From Levilactobacillus yonginensis (GTDB lineage: Bacteria; Bacillota; Bacilli; Lactobacillales; Lactobacillaceae), in NCBI RefSeq assembly GCF_964065165.1, contig NZ_OZ061549.1, positions 2,046,001 to 2,110,000 on the forward strand: 64,000 nt of DNA, given 5' to 3'. A program made the position numbers and the translations under genes. Positions 8,452-17,446 of this stretch are shown here, in pieces (within the stretch, counting starts at the first letter, position 1; each line of letters starts with the position of its first letter). The notes beneath the pieces are model-generated. The model was not told the origin of the DNA, ran no database searches, and was given only the letters and a program-made list of their open reading frames with translations.

Positions 8452-8640
8452 GATCTCCGGTTGGCCGGGCGGGTGACTGGCTGTGGGGAACGGTAAAAGC
8501 CAAAGGGCGGTCTTTTACCTCGACTCGAAGCCCCCGTCAAGTACGCGCGGTCTTCGAGCTCGTCCCGTGCTGTAAGTTCGGGAAAAATCCCCCGAACTAA
8601 CACCACCGACACTGCCAGTCACCCGCCCAGCCAACCTCCG
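8452..8640 (-). repeat. Dispersed structured repeat, copy R4
   Basis: Minus-strand copy lying directly upstream of the LysR gene. The basal stem 8459-8481 pairs with 8614-8636 at 22 of 23 positions. The hairpin GGTAAAAG/CTTTTACC (8492-8499, 8512-8519) carries the conserved 12-nt loop. Confidence 0.85.
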
Positions 8641-8885
8641 ACAATAACACCGCTCTGAATCCGCGGGTGGCGAGTAGCGGCGTTACCATCTTGCTAGTTA
8701 GATTAATAGTAGTCTGCCACGGGTTTTTAAAAATATAGATTAAACATGACAAACTTTAGCTGACAGATATTCACCTAAGGCCCGATTAGCATGAGTGCCT
8801 GACACGTTCACCACTTACATAAATGGGTCATTCAGCGGAAGGCCAGTCTTCCCCCAACCAATTGTCGATTCTGACAACCAATGTA

Positions 8886-9073
8886 GCCGCAGGTGGTCAG
8901 GGGCGGGGGACTAGCCGTGACGACGGTGTTACTTGGTGGGTTTAAGCCAAGTTACTCCGTGGGATGAGCTTGGAGACTCGGTGTATTTCCAAGGCTCCAA
9001 GTCAAGGAGAAAGACCGCCTTTGGGCTTTCTCCGGTCCCCACAGCGGCCCGCGTCCCTGGCCACCGTAAGCGG
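8886..9073 (+). repeat. Dispersed structured repeat, copy R5
   Basis: Plus-strand copy, ends GCCGCAGG and CCGTAAGCGG. The hairpin GGAGAAAG/CTTTCTCC (9006-9013, 9026-9033) carries the loop ACCGCCTTTGGG. Back-to-back partner of R4. Confidence 0.8.
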
Positions 9074-9244
9074 AAATTTAGGAAGAAAAAGCAACCTTTA
9101 GTAAAGATGAATGCCATTCATGCAATTTCTAGATAGTTGAACGAGTCTTTCTGTCACCGATATTCTATCATACCAGTAAGCAGTCAGGAAGCTTCAGTCA
9201 GCGGTTCGGCCAGTCAGTAAGCCGATCAGAAAGGTGTGACCGTC

Positions 9245-10459
9245 ATGTTGAAAAATTTAGTAGCACAGCGCGTCAATCCCGATGTCCCGTCAGCCTTGAG
9301 TGGGCTGTTTGTCAATGACCCCGATCCCCACGCCATCTCATTTGCGGCGGGGAGTCCGAACGAACGGCTCTTCCCAGTCAAAGAAATGCAGCGGGCCTTC
9401 AACACCGCCATTGAGCAGCAGGGCGCCCACCTTTTCCAGTACCAATCAATGCAGGGGAACCTCGACCTGCGGGAAAAGCTAGTCGCCCGGATTCAGAAGT
9501 GGGGCCACGTCACGACTACGGCGGACAACGTGATTGTCACGGTCGGTGGGCAACAGGCCATCGAACTGGTCGCGAAGGCCTTGCTCGACCCCGGCGATGA
9601 AATGGTGGTCGAGGTGCCGACCTACGTGGGGGCACTGGCGGCCTTTGACCTCTACCAGCCGACGTATTACTCGGTCGACCTCCAAGCGGACGGTCTCGAC
9701 CTCGACGAGCTGGAGGACACCTTAAAACGTCATCCTGGTATCAAACTACTGTACACGGTGCCGGACTACCACAACCCGACCGGCATCACCATGAGTGTGG
9801 CCAAGCGCCAAGCCTTGGTGGCATTGGCGAACCGCTACGACTTCATCATTTTAGAGGACTCGCCGTACCGCGACCTAGGGTACGCCAACCTGCCGTTACC
9901 CGCCATCAAGAGTTTTGATACGCAGGACCGCGTCATCTTCGTGTCTAGCTTGTCGAAAATTCTAATGCCGGCACTGCGGACGGGCTGGCTCGTAGCCGAT
10001 GGGTCCATTCTAGACGCCATCCTGAAGGTTCGGTTAGCCAGCGACCTGGAGGCCAACGGGGTGATTCACGCGGCGATTGCTAATTATATGGAAGAAAACG
10101 ATTTAGACCAGCACGTTAACGTGTTGAAGGACCACTACCGCCAACAGTGTGCGGCCATGGTGGCGGCGCTGGAAAATGACTTCCCCGAGGAGGTTAGTTT
10201 TACGCGGCCTGAGGGTGGTTTCTTCGACTGGGTAACCTTGCCCGAAGAACTGGACGCGGCGGCGCTCCTGAGCCAGCAGGTGATTCCTCAGGCCCACATC
10301 AACTACGTACCTGGTACGAACTTTTATCCGGGGCGCGACGTTCATAATTCCTTGCGGTTATGCTTCAGTGGCTTATCGCCAGCGGAAATCAGTGCGGGCA
10401 TGGGCCGGCTGGGCGAGCAGGTCAAGGCGGCGGTGCGTGAGGTACGACCGGTGCTGTAA
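9245..10459 (+). CDS. PLP-dependent class I/II aminotransferase (LysN/2-aminoadipate type)
   Basis: 404 aa. An AAAGG ribosome-binding site ten bases upstream favours the ATG at 9245 over the GTG at 9236. The pyridoxal-phosphate fold is complete: the phosphate-binding region GGQQAIELVAKALLDPGD, YHNPTG with Asn177, Asp205 in LEDSPYRDLGY, Lys238 in SSLSKILMPALRTGW (Schiff base) and a C-terminal arginine in NSLRLCFSG for the substrate carboxylate. The ISFAAGSPNERLFP start is typical of MocR-type stand-alone aminotransferases acting on 2-aminoadipate, branched-chain or aromatic amino acids. The exact substrate cannot be read from the sequence. The divergent LysR gene is the likely regulator. Confidence 0.85.
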   Translation: MLKNLVAQRVNPDVPSALSGLFVNDPDPHAISFAAGSPNERLFPVKEMQRAFNTAIEQQGAHLFQYQSMQGNLDLREKLVARIQKWGHVTTTADNVIVTVGGQQAIELVAKALLDPGDEMVVEVPTYVGALAAFDLYQPTYYSVDLQADGLDLDELEDTLKRHPGIKLLYTVPDYHNPTGITMSVAKRQALVALANRYDFIILEDSPYRDLGYANLPLPAIKSFDTQDRVIFVSSLSKILMPALRTGWLVADGSILDAILKVRLASDLEANGVIHAAIANYMEENDLDQHVNVLKDHYRQQCAAMVAALENDFPEEVSFTRPEGGFFDWVTLPEELDAAALLSQQVIPQAHINYVPGTNFYPGRDVHNSLRLCFSGLSPAEISAGMGRLGEQVKAAVREVRPVL

Positions 10460-10474
10460 ACCTAGCGTAAAAAG

Positions 10475-10526
10475 GCAAACTTAGCAGCCTAATTACCACC
10501 AAGTTTGCAATAATCGCCGTTTTTTT
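10475..10526 (+). terminator. Probable terminator of aminotransferase gene
   Basis: Arms GCAAACTT (10475-10482) and AAGTTTGC (10501-10508), with a T run only after a further 11 bases. Confidence 0.4.
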
Positions 10527-10781
10527 AAATCTTCACCACCAAAACGACCGGCAAATTCAAATTTTCGCTCGGATATCAATCTTCATGGTAAGTAAAGGTT
10601 GAAAGCAATGAAACACCCACTGTGCCTGATACAACCAGGATCGGGTAAGTCAGACATAGTGGTTACCGTCTTACCGTTCGCCAAATTTGATTCATTCTCG
10701 GCTACCTAGGGGAACGGCAAATATTGAATAAGTGCTGTCATTCAGGTGTTTAAGCTAGCTTAGTTTCCAAGAACCCGATTA
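10527..10781. other. Non-coding stretch before repeat R6
   Basis: No ORF with a ribosome-binding site. An imperfect inverted repeat CCACTGTGCCTGA/TCAGACATAGTGG is visible around 10618-10663. Nothing else supported. Confidence 0.3.
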
Positions 10782-10960
10782 ACCGGAGGCCGTCAGAGGT
10801 GGAGCCAGCAGTGTCGACGGTGTTAGCCGATTTTCGGCTTACAGCGTGGGACGTGTTTGGAGACTGGTGGTTTTTCCAGGCTTCAAACCGAGTCGGAGGA
10901 CCGCTTCTCAGGCCGTAGGCGTTCCCCACAGCAGGCGGAATCTCTGACGGCCGCAGGTGG
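10782..10960 (+). repeat. Dispersed structured repeat, copy R6
   Basis: Begins ACCGGAGG, ends CCGCAGGTGG. The basal stem GGCCGTCAGAG (10788-10798) pairs with 10942-10952. It has the shared GTGTCGACGGTGTTAG and GTTCCCCACAGCAGG segments. Confidence 0.75.
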
Positions 10961-10998
10961 CTGGATAACTGTTTTCAAACTTTAGATAGTAATCAAAA

Positions 10999-11051
10999 AA
11001 TCACCCACACGTTGGCAACAAGGTTCACTAACGTGTGGGTGATTCTATTTT
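10999..11051. terminator. Bidirectional terminator
   Basis: A perfect 15-bp stem AATCACCCACACGTT/AACGTGTGGGTGATT (10999-11013, 11030-11044), with A's on the left and T's on the right. It ends the minus-strand gene at 11075. Confidence 0.85.
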
Positions 11052-11074
11052 TAAATCATATTAAGCCAAAGTTC

Positions 11075-11821
11075 CTACTTAGCTGGTTCCAAGAAGATGG
11101 CGACATCGCCAAGGCTAGAACCACCTTCGTAGTAATCGGGATCGGTTTGAACACTGATTCCAATATGCCAACCCTTGAACTGGGCCCGCGTAGCTGCCGG
11201 GTACCCCTGCTTCTTCAACAGTTTGTTGTAGGTCTTCAGGTAGTTGCTTGGCGTCCCTGGACAGGAGAACTTGATTAGTTTCTGACCAGGGCCAGCGGTG
11301 ACGTATTGTGCGTCGACACCGTCCGTTGGGTAGGTAATCTGATCGGCATCATTAGTTAACTGTTGATCCATAGTGGTTCCCGGGAAGAGACTATGTAAAT
11401 CGTTGACCAAAACCTGTTCCTGTTTCTCCTGGGCTGCTTCAGCTGGACTGACCTTAGGTTCAACGCCACCCGGTGTCAAATAGCCGCGCCAAATCCAGCC
11501 ACCATGTGGGCTGTAGAGCGTATGAACGTGGTAGTAAATGGCCGACGTATGCTTGCGCTTGTTGTACAACTTTTCGTGCGCATCGGTCACCCAGGTAATG
11601 TTATCCCGGTTGTACGCATAGCGCGTGCCCAGGTGCTTCGAGTAACGGGCCCCACGCATCGTGTGGAATTGGTGCGCCTTCATACTTCGCCGCCAAACTA
11701 GGCGAACGGAATTGGCCCGGGCCGCTGAATATTGAGAAGCGTGCGCGGTGGTTGGTTGGCTAACCAGTAGTGGGAAAGCTAAAGCCGCCGTCACGGTTCC
11801 TAAAACGATTAATGATTTCAT
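11075..11821 (-). CDS. Secreted lysine-rich surface protein of unknown function
   Basis: 248 aa from the ATG at 11821, which has an AGAGGGAG ribosome-binding site; the 15-residue longer frame does not. A signal peptide covers residues 1-28 (cleavage near AHA/SQ). Residues about 35-115 are basic and aromatic (HQFHTMRGARYSKHLGTRY, SAIYYHVHTLYSPHGGWIWRGYL), the pattern of lactobacillar SH3b or SLAP-like wall-association repeats. The C-terminal part (PGTPSNYLKTYNKLLKKQGYPAA and beyond) is unassigned. It lies at the start of the surface-protein island and is probably non-covalently wall bound. Confidence 0.65.
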   Translation of the reverse strand: MKSLIVLGTVTAALAFPLLVSQPTTAHASQYSAARANSVRLVWRRSMKAHQFHTMRGARYSKHLGTRYAYNRDNITWVTDAHEKLYNKRKHTSAIYYHVHTLYSPHGGWIWRGYLTPGGVEPKVSPAEAAQEKQEQVLVNDLHSLFPGTTMDQQLTNDADQITYPTDGVDAQYVTAGPGQKLIKFSCPGTPSNYLKTYNKLLKKQGYPAATRAQFKGWHIGISVQTDPDYYEGGSSLGDVAIFLEPAK

Positions 11822-11919
11822 GGTAATTCTCCCTCTACTAATTAGTTTAACGCTAAGACCGGTCAAGGGTGGTCAAAATGCACCACTTTAAAGAATTTGA
11901 AATATTAGTTAATGACCGA

Positions 11920-13254
11920 CTATTTTTTAACTACCAATACTTTATTAGCTGAAATGAAGTGGCCGTTGGGCAAAACGAAGCGGTTCGTCAGATGGTATGA
12001 CTTAACGGCCTTGACCTTCAGGACGGTGCCGCGGGTGTAGTGACGTTGCGACTTGCCAGTTAAGCTAGCGGTTTTGTAAGCGTTCAGTCCGTGGCGACTT
12101 AACACTTTGATGCGCTTGGGCGTTGATTGATAGTAGGTGCTTTCGACGTAAGCGTTGTTTGCCGTGATGTAGCCGCGGAGTTTGTCGGTTGTCTTGGTGT
12201 GGTTGACGTCACGGACCTTATAACGCAGGGTACCGTTCTTACTCTGGGCGTAACCGGTGACGACAAATTGCGGCCGCTTTGTCCGACTTTCCTTGGCGTA
12301 GAAATGCTTGCGGGTGGCCTTAGTAAAGTTTGGCGTCTGATAGAGGCCAATGGCTTTGGTGGCGTAGACGGCCTCACCTTTGACGGCCACGGGCTGAGTA
12401 GCCGGCTTGTCTGCCGTGGATGATTCACTCGCACTGCTGGACGAACTACTGGTGTTGGTGCTACTACTGTTACCGCCACCACCGGGTTTCACCGGATCAG
12501 CGTTCTTGATGTAGTGAATGGTGGTCGTGAAGCCGTCGGAAGTGACGGGGTCATTGTCGCGGAGCGTGTAACCAGGAATGTCATAGTGGGTCTGGGTGAG
12601 GTCGGCCTGCAGGGTGTGCACCATGTCGGTCATATCGCTACCCAGGACACTTGGCTGGTCACCAGGTTGAGGCGTACTGATTGGTAGAACCAGTGGTGCC
12701 TGAGCGTCCTTGCCATTTTGGTCGGTAAAGTTGATTACAAAGTTGGTGGGGTTGAGACCACCATCGTTATTGGTCAGGGTGCTGTTCCCAGCATCCAGAC
12801 TGATATCCTGGACATCAGGACCAGCAACTTTGACCCATTCAGAGGTGCTGGTACGAGCAAATAAGCCAGCAGTGTTGTAGTCTTTACTGTCATTCGGGTT
12901 GCGTGGCTGAAGGCTGAGTTGAAGTTGATCAACCGAGTACGAGGTTTGTCCGTTCAGGACTTCTTCTAGGCTAACTCCCTGTGGGTCAAAGATAGGGTAG
13001 GTCGTGTTTTCGTCAGCGGTAAGCGTTATGACGTTATTATAGCCTGCACGATCAGGCATTGTGGTCCACACGGCGTAAGTCGTACCAGGCATGACCCCAT
13101 GGGTTGCCGTGTCACTACTGTCGGCGGTGATTTTAGTCGTGGGGGTGGTGGAATCCCCAGTAGCGGCGTGCGCCTGAACTTGCGTTGCAGCGCCGGCAGT
13201 CAGTAAGACTGCTGAGAAGAGTAAAGCTGAAAGTCCAATTTTTTTGATTGTCAT
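11920..13254 (-). CDS. Secreted DUF5776-type surface protein (paralogue 1)
   Basis: 444 aa from the ATG at 13254; the ATG four codons upstream sits directly on the ribosome-binding site and is less likely. A signal peptide covers about 30 residues (SALLFSAVLLTAGAATQVQAHA). Residues about 45-265 hold a beta-rich region ending in DPVTSDGFTTTIHYI, of the MucBP-like type. Residues about 268-295 are a Gly/Ser/Asn linker. The C-terminal 150 residues are two tyrosine- and lysine-rich repeats ending LTNRFVLPNGHFISANK, the DUF5776/SLAP-like module thought to bind the wall. It is a tandem paralogue of the next gene. Confidence 0.7.
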   Translation of the reverse strand: MTIKKIGLSALLFSAVLLTAGAATQVQAHAATGDSTTPTTKITADSSDTATHGVMPGTTYAVWTTMPDRAGYNNVITLTADENTTYPIFDPQGVSLEEVLNGQTSYSVDQLQLSLQPRNPNDSKDYNTAGLFARTSTSEWVKVAGPDVQDISLDAGNSTLTNNDGGLNPTNFVINFTDQNGKDAQAPLVLPISTPQPGDQPSVLGSDMTDMVHTLQADLTQTHYDIPGYTLRDNDPVTSDGFTTTIHYIKNADPVKPGGGGNSSSTNTSSSSSSASESSTADKPATQPVAVKGEAVYATKAIGLYQTPNFTKATRKHFYAKESRTKRPQFVVTGYAQSKNGTLRYKVRDVNHTKTTDKLRGYITANNAYVESTYYQSTPKRIKVLSRHGLNAYKTASLTGKSQRHYTRGTVLKVKAVKSYHLTNRFVLPNGHFISANKVLVVKK

Positions 13255-13276
13255 AACACAGTTCATCTCCTAAGAG

Positions 13277-13318
13277 TCACGCCAGTCAGCAACTAAATTT
13301 AGTTACCAGCTGGCGTGA
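13277..13318 (-). terminator. Hairpin between tandem surface-protein genes
   Basis: Outer arms TCACGCCAG/CTGGCGTGA (13277-13285, 13310-13318) enclose a perfect palindrome AACTAAATTTAGTT. No T run follows on the minus strand, so read-through or processing is possible. Confidence 0.45.
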
Positions 13319-13337
13319 GCAATTTTGATTAAAGCGG

Positions 13338-14624
13338 TTATTTCTTAATGACTAACGTCTTATTGGCGGAAATGTAATGGCCGTTGGGTAAGACAAAGCG
13401 GTTCGTCAGGTGGTACGACTTAACGGCCTTGACCTTCAGACTGGTGCCGCGGGCATAGTGCTTCAGAGCTTTACCCTTCAGGCTAGCCTGACTGTAGGAG
13501 TTGATGCCGTGGCGACTCAGAACTTTGATAGTCTTGGGATTGCTCTGGTAGTAAGTATTCGTGACATAAGCACTGTTGGCCGTAATGTAGCCAGTCAGCT
13601 TAGCGTTGTGGACGTCGCGAACCCGGTAGCGTAGGACACCATTCTTAGAGCGAGCGTACCCCGTGACGATAAATTGGGGCCGGTTGGTTCGGGACTGCTT
13701 ACTATAGAAGTGTTGGCGGTTAGCTTTGGTGAAGGTCGGTGTCTTGTAGAGACCGATTGCCTTGGTAGCGTAAACAGCTTCTTTTTTGACCGGAGCAGGT
13801 TGATTGTTAGATTGGTCAGCGGATGAGGAGGCACTGCTGGAAGAGCTGGAACTACTGTCGGTGTTGGTGGTATTACTGGTGTTGTTGCCAGTGTTGCCAC
13901 CAGGGGTACCAGGGTCGACTGGCGTCTCCTTGGAAACGTAGTGGAACGTGGTCGTGTAGTCGCCATCAGTGGTGACTGGATCAGTGGCACGTGGCGTGTA
14001 GCCGTCGATGTTGTACGTCATTTTGGGGAGATCGTCACGAATGCTGGTCATGGCAGTCTTGATGGAGTCGTTGACATGATTTGTGGGATCTTCCTCTGTA
14101 AGGTATGAATCAATGGGAATTATTAGGGGGTTTTGAACAGCTTTATCATTTTGATCGACAAAATTAACGGTAAAGTTAACCGGGGATTTTCCACCGGTGG
14201 AGGATAATGTGTCGTCGCCAATGGAAACATAGACTTTTGAATTTAGCTTAATCCATTGGGTGGGATTGTTTTGGAGTTGTAATAATAAACTGTCAGTGTT
14301 GGCAGGTTCAAGATTAACAGCGATTTTTGTGACAATTTGTGCACCAGGACCAGGGGTTGTTCCATTCTGTACGCCGTGGTCGTCGTACGTGGGGATGCCG
14401 TTTGCGGCAGAACCCAGAACAGCCACGGTGCCGGCAGGCAAATCAGCCCAAGCAGTGTGGGTACCGTCAACGATACCGTGAGTGGCGTCACTGGTGCTGG
14501 TAGTAGCCTGAGTCGTTGGCGTGTCAGTGGATGAAGCGGTTGCATTTGTCTGAACGGTAACACCAGCAGTTAGCAATGTAGCTGAGAAGAGCAAAGCTGA
14601 TAAACTCATTTTTTTGAATGTCAT
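13338..14624 (-). CDS. Secreted DUF5776-type surface protein (paralogue 2)
   Basis: 428 aa from the ATG at 14624, preceded by an AAGGGA ribosome-binding site. The layout is the same as the downstream neighbour: a signal peptide (SALLFSATLLTAGVTVQ), a beta-rich N-terminal region with VNFTVNFVDQNDKAVQNPLIIPI, then TTTFHYVSKETPV. An Asn/Ser/Thr-rich linker follows, then a C-terminal wall-binding module nearly identical to its paralogue (AVYATKAIGLYKTPTF; LTNRFVLPNGHYISANK). The much higher conservation of the C-terminus than of the N-terminus suggests tandem duplication followed by divergence or gene conversion. Confidence 0.7.
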   Translation of the reverse strand: MTFKKMSLSALLFSATLLTAGVTVQTNATASSTDTPTTQATTSTSDATHGIVDGTHTAWADLPAGTVAVLGSAANGIPTYDDHGVQNGTTPGPGAQIVTKIAVNLEPANTDSLLLQLQNNPTQWIKLNSKVYVSIGDDTLSSTGGKSPVNFTVNFVDQNDKAVQNPLIIPIDSYLTEEDPTNHVNDSIKTAMTSIRDDLPKMTYNIDGYTPRATDPVTTDGDYTTTFHYVSKETPVDPGTPGGNTGNNTSNTTNTDSSSSSSSSASSSADQSNNQPAPVKKEAVYATKAIGLYKTPTFTKANRQHFYSKQSRTNRPQFIVTGYARSKNGVLRYRVRDVHNAKLTGYITANSAYVTNTYYQSNPKTIKVLSRHGINSYSQASLKGKALKHYARGTSLKVKAVKSYHLTNRFVLPNGHYISANKTLVIKK

Positions 14625-14645
14625 GAAATACTCAATTCCCTTCAT

Positions 14646-15016
14646 ATGTAGAATTATATGAAACCCTATAGCTTGAGTATAGTGTTAGACCGGGGGAAGG
14701 ACAACGAGTTTTCTCGAAAAATAATTATGAATATGATAAGTGATTTATCCTGTCGACGAAGCGACTGGCTAGTGGAGAATACCGTGATCAACGGACTTGT
14801 TCGTCCAATTACAAGTAAAGCGGCAACAAGGATACAGGAGTGAGAGAATTAGAACGTTCTCATGTTAACGCGGGGTATTCCACATACAATGAAGATATTG
14901 GTCGTTAAGTGACGTCTCACTAATAGGAAGTAATAGCGCTATTGGCCAGTAATAATGGGGCCTAATTGGTCATAGTTCTCTACAGGGATGCCCATCAACA
15001 GCCAAATTCAAGGCAA
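14646..15016. other. Non-coding stretch between surface-protein gene and small RNA
   Basis: No supported gene. The region should carry the promoter of the minus-strand surface-protein genes near its left end. Confidence 0.3.
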
Positions 15017-15153
15017 AACAAAAAGGGCCGACGAATATGACTTCGCCGACCCTTTACCTTAAAGAAGTTAATCGTTTCCGTTCTCCGCGGAAGCGATTAC
15101 TTTAAGGTAACAATTTCCTGTTGCCAAAAAGCATCACCCCCTTTCTTTTGATA
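15017..15153 (-). ncRNA. Small structured transcript, possibly a decayed type I toxin locus
   Basis: On the minus strand a good promoter is followed by GAAAGGGGGTGATGC, the ribosome-binding and start context I recall from lactobacillar holin-like toxin genes. Here it leads only to a 10-codon ORF (or a 19-codon ORF from a TTG). A long inverted repeat TTACCTTAAAG/CTTTAAGGTAA (15054-15064, 15100-15110) follows, then a terminator with a 12-bp stem (15023-15034, 15043-15054) and a T run. The promoter, fold and terminator are seen directly. The link to a toxin is inference from memory. Confidence 0.5.
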
Positions 15154-15158
15154 ACAGC

Positions 15159-15187
15159 AGTATGGACCCAGCCGAAAAGAAATGCAA
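15159..15187 (-). promoter_or_regulatory. Promoter of the small minus-strand transcript
   Basis: On the minus strand TTGCAT (15182-15187), a 17-bp spacer, then CATACT (15159-15164). Confidence 0.65.
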
Positions 15188-15364
15188 GTAAAGTGACCTT
15201 CCTTAAAGGTGCATTAAGCTTTAAACGGTTTTAAAGGTTTAAGTATCGCTTAAACAATAGGTTTCAGGAGGTTTTCATTAACTGGTACCGCTTTTAAAAA
15301 GATGTCAATACTGTTACAGAAGCCGGCTTATTATTTCATTCCAACGACAAAAAGAGCATAATCC

Positions 15365-15393
15365 TTGTTTCCCCGCAACTATCAAGCTATAAT
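15365..15393 (+). promoter_or_regulatory. Upstream S-layer promoter P1
   Basis: TTGTTT (15365-15370), 17-bp spacer, TATAAT (15388-15393). The L. brevis slpA gene is known to use two tandem promoters, which fits the arrangement here. Confidence 0.75.
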
Positions 15394-15448
15394 CATAGTC
15401 GTAGTTAGGGGATAGCAAACGAGTTAGTACTTTTAAAGAATATAATTC

Positions 15449-15477
15449 TTAACAAAAGCGCTAATTTCGGTTATACT
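15449..15477 (+). promoter_or_regulatory. Downstream S-layer promoter P2
   Basis: TTAACA (15449-15454), 17-bp spacer, TATACT (15472-15477), about 50 bp before the start codon. Confidence 0.8.
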
Positions 15478-15525
15478 ATTCTTGCTTGATAAATTACATA
15501 TTTTATGTTTGGAGGAAGAAAGATT

Positions 15526-16896
15526 ATGCAATCAAGTTTAAAGAAATCACTTTACTTGGGTCTCGCTGCATTAAGCTTTGCCGGCGTTGCTGCAGTTTCA
15601 ACTACTGCTTCAGCTAAGTCATATGCTACTGCAGGTGCCTATTCTGTTTTAAAGACGGACGCTACTAAGCGTAACGTCGAAGCTACTGGTACTAACGCTT
15701 TATACACTAAGCCAGGTACTGTTAAGGGTGCTAAGGTTGTTGCTTCTAAGGCTACCATGGCTAAGTTGGCTTCTTCAAAGAAGTCTGCTGACTACTTCCG
15801 TGCTTACGGTGTAAAGACCACTAACCGCGGTTCAGTTTACTACCGTGTAGTTACTATGGACGGCAAGTACCGTGGTTACGTTTACGGTGGTAAGTCTGAC
15901 ACTGCCTTTGCTGGTGGTGTTAAATCCGCTGACACGTTGACTAGTGCAACGATGCCTACGCGTACTGCTGGCTTCCGTTTGACAAACGCCAAGAAGAACA
16001 CGCTTTGGACTGCTCCTAACAACACCCAATACAAAGCTAAGAAGGTTAGCATGTACGGTGCCAACGCTACCGATACCTTTACGGTTTCCAAGGCAGCTAC
16101 TAAGACGCGTGAAGGTAGCTTGTACTACTACGTTACCGACGAACAAAACTCTGCAGTTGCTGGTTGGATCTACGCTGGTAACGGCTACAAGGACGCCTCA
16201 ACGACGACTCTTGGTGGCTTGACTACCGGTGTTGCTGAACCAGACGCAACTAACGACAACAGTGTTAAGGTTGTTTACCGCGATGCTAACAGTGCCCAAG
16301 TTGGTTCTGCTACGTTCATCACGACTGCAGCTAAGACTAAAGCCGGCGATGCTGTAGCTTCTAACAAGAACGCTGCGGGTAAGGACTTAGCTACTTTTGC
16401 TGCTAACTCATTGCCAAGCGGTTACGCTTTGAAGACTTCACCAGTATCAACTAGCAACGCTACCTTTGGTAACACGCTGTACGTTGACGTGATTGCTGCT
16501 GCAACGTCTAAGGTTTCCTTGAACGTTGAAAAGGTTGACAACGGTTCATTCTCTATCAGCAGCCCATTAACTACTGGTAACCTGAGTGCCAGCGAAGCTT
16601 CAGTTACTCTGAATGCTGACGCTATCTCAGCATTGAGTGGGAACAAAGGCGAAAGCATCCCTTCAGCTAAGTTGACGACTATTGCTTCTGGCTTTAGCTC
16701 AACTTTCAAGGGTACGAAGACTTACTACACCACTAGTGGTGCACCAGTTCACTACGAATTCACTTTCAACCCAACTAACTTCACGAGTGACAACCGGAAT
16801 GCTTCATACGGCGACACTTTGAAGGCTAGCTTCGTGGCTACGTTGAAAGACGGCGCCGCAACTACTACTTCTACTGACAGTAGCTGGATTGCTTAA
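15526..16896 (+). CDS. slp: S-layer protein, L. brevis Slp family (main candidate)
   Basis: 456 aa from the ATG at 15526 with a strong GGAGGAAG ribosome-binding site. The signal peptide [20 protein letters not shown]...ASA (residues 1-30) and the mature start [10 protein letters not shown] are those of L. brevis SlpA. Residues about 31-210 carry the conserved region that binds cell-wall polysaccharide in this family, with SH3b-like repeats such as [20 protein letters not shown] and YRGYVYGG. The C-terminal half is the variable self-assembly region. Two tandem promoters, strongly biased codons (for example GCT, GGT, AAG, AAC) and a perfect palindromic terminator all point to very high expression. 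The product forms the paracrystalline cell-surface layer. Confidence 0.92.
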   Translation: MQSSLKKSLYLGLAALSFAGVAAVSTTASAKSYATAGAYSVLKTDATKRNVEATGTNALYTKPGTVKGAKVVASKATMAKLASSKKSADYFRAYGVKTTNRGSVYYRVVTMDGKYRGYVYGGKSDTAFAGGVKSADTLTSATMPTRTAGFRLTNAKKNTLWTAPNNTQYKAKKVSMYGANATDTFTVSKAATKTREGSLYYYVTDEQNSAVAGWIYAGNGYKDASTTTLGGLTTGVAEPDATNDNSVKVVYRDANSAQVGSATFITTAAKTKAGDAVASNKNAAGKDLATFAANSLPSGYALKTSPVSTSNATFGNTLYVDVIAAATSKVSLNVEKVDNGSFSISSPLTTGNLSASEASVTLNADAISALSGNKGESIPSAKLTTIASGFSSTFKGTKTYYTTSGAPVHYEFTFNPTNFTSDNRNASYGDTLKASFVATLKDGAATTTSTDSSWIA

Positions 16897-16912
16897 GCTT
16901 AATTAATCTTTG

Positions 16913-16951
16913 AGAGCCATCAAATCAGATCTGATTTGATGGCTCTTTTTA
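16913..16951 (+). terminator. S-layer gene terminator
   Basis: A perfect 34-bp palindrome (16913-16946; arms AGAGCCATCAAATCAGA and its complement) followed by a T run. Confidence 0.9.
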
Positions 16952-17377
16952 TGCGCTTTTTAAGAGGATACCAGATTGAAACACAAAAGGCAGATGGCCA
17001 ACTCATAAGGACATCTGCCGAGGAGATTCAATCACTAGAATATGAGCCGAGTTAGTACTCGGAAATCAATAGATAGTAGTGGTCAATTTGAAGTTTAGCA
17101 CTTATCGAAGTGGACCAGATGGATAAGGTAGTGTGGAGTTAAAGTTGGAACATGGTCTAGGGGAAACTAAAAAATAGATTGATTTAGATTAACGTTGACT
17201 TGTTGGCTGATGTATTATCAAGAATTTTGTATTATGAGGAAGGCCCTCATAATTCGGGAATTTGTTTTAAAGTTTGTTTTTCGATGAAATCGTTGGCTGG
17301 GGTGTAAGAAACTGCTTAAATACATAAGTTTAAATATTCCAATATTATGATTGATATAGGGAATTTTAAATAGGGTG
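16952..17377. other. Intergenic region between S-layer paralogues
   Basis: No ORF. It contains a hairpin GGCAGATG/CATCTGCC (16989-17019) and a shorter one CCGAG/CTCGG near 17047-17063. The sequence turns AT-rich towards the next promoter. Confidence 0.4.
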
Positions 17378-17406
17378 TTCTTTCTGAAGGTGGTTCTTGC
17401 TATACT
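17378..17406 (+). promoter_or_regulatory. Promoter of second S-layer paralogue
   Basis: TTCTTT (17378-17383), 17-bp spacer, TATACT (17401-17406) with an extended TTGC element in front of the -10. Confidence 0.65.
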
Positions 17407-17446
17407 GGTGGCTGTTCAACCATAATATTTTCTAGGGGAGAAGACA

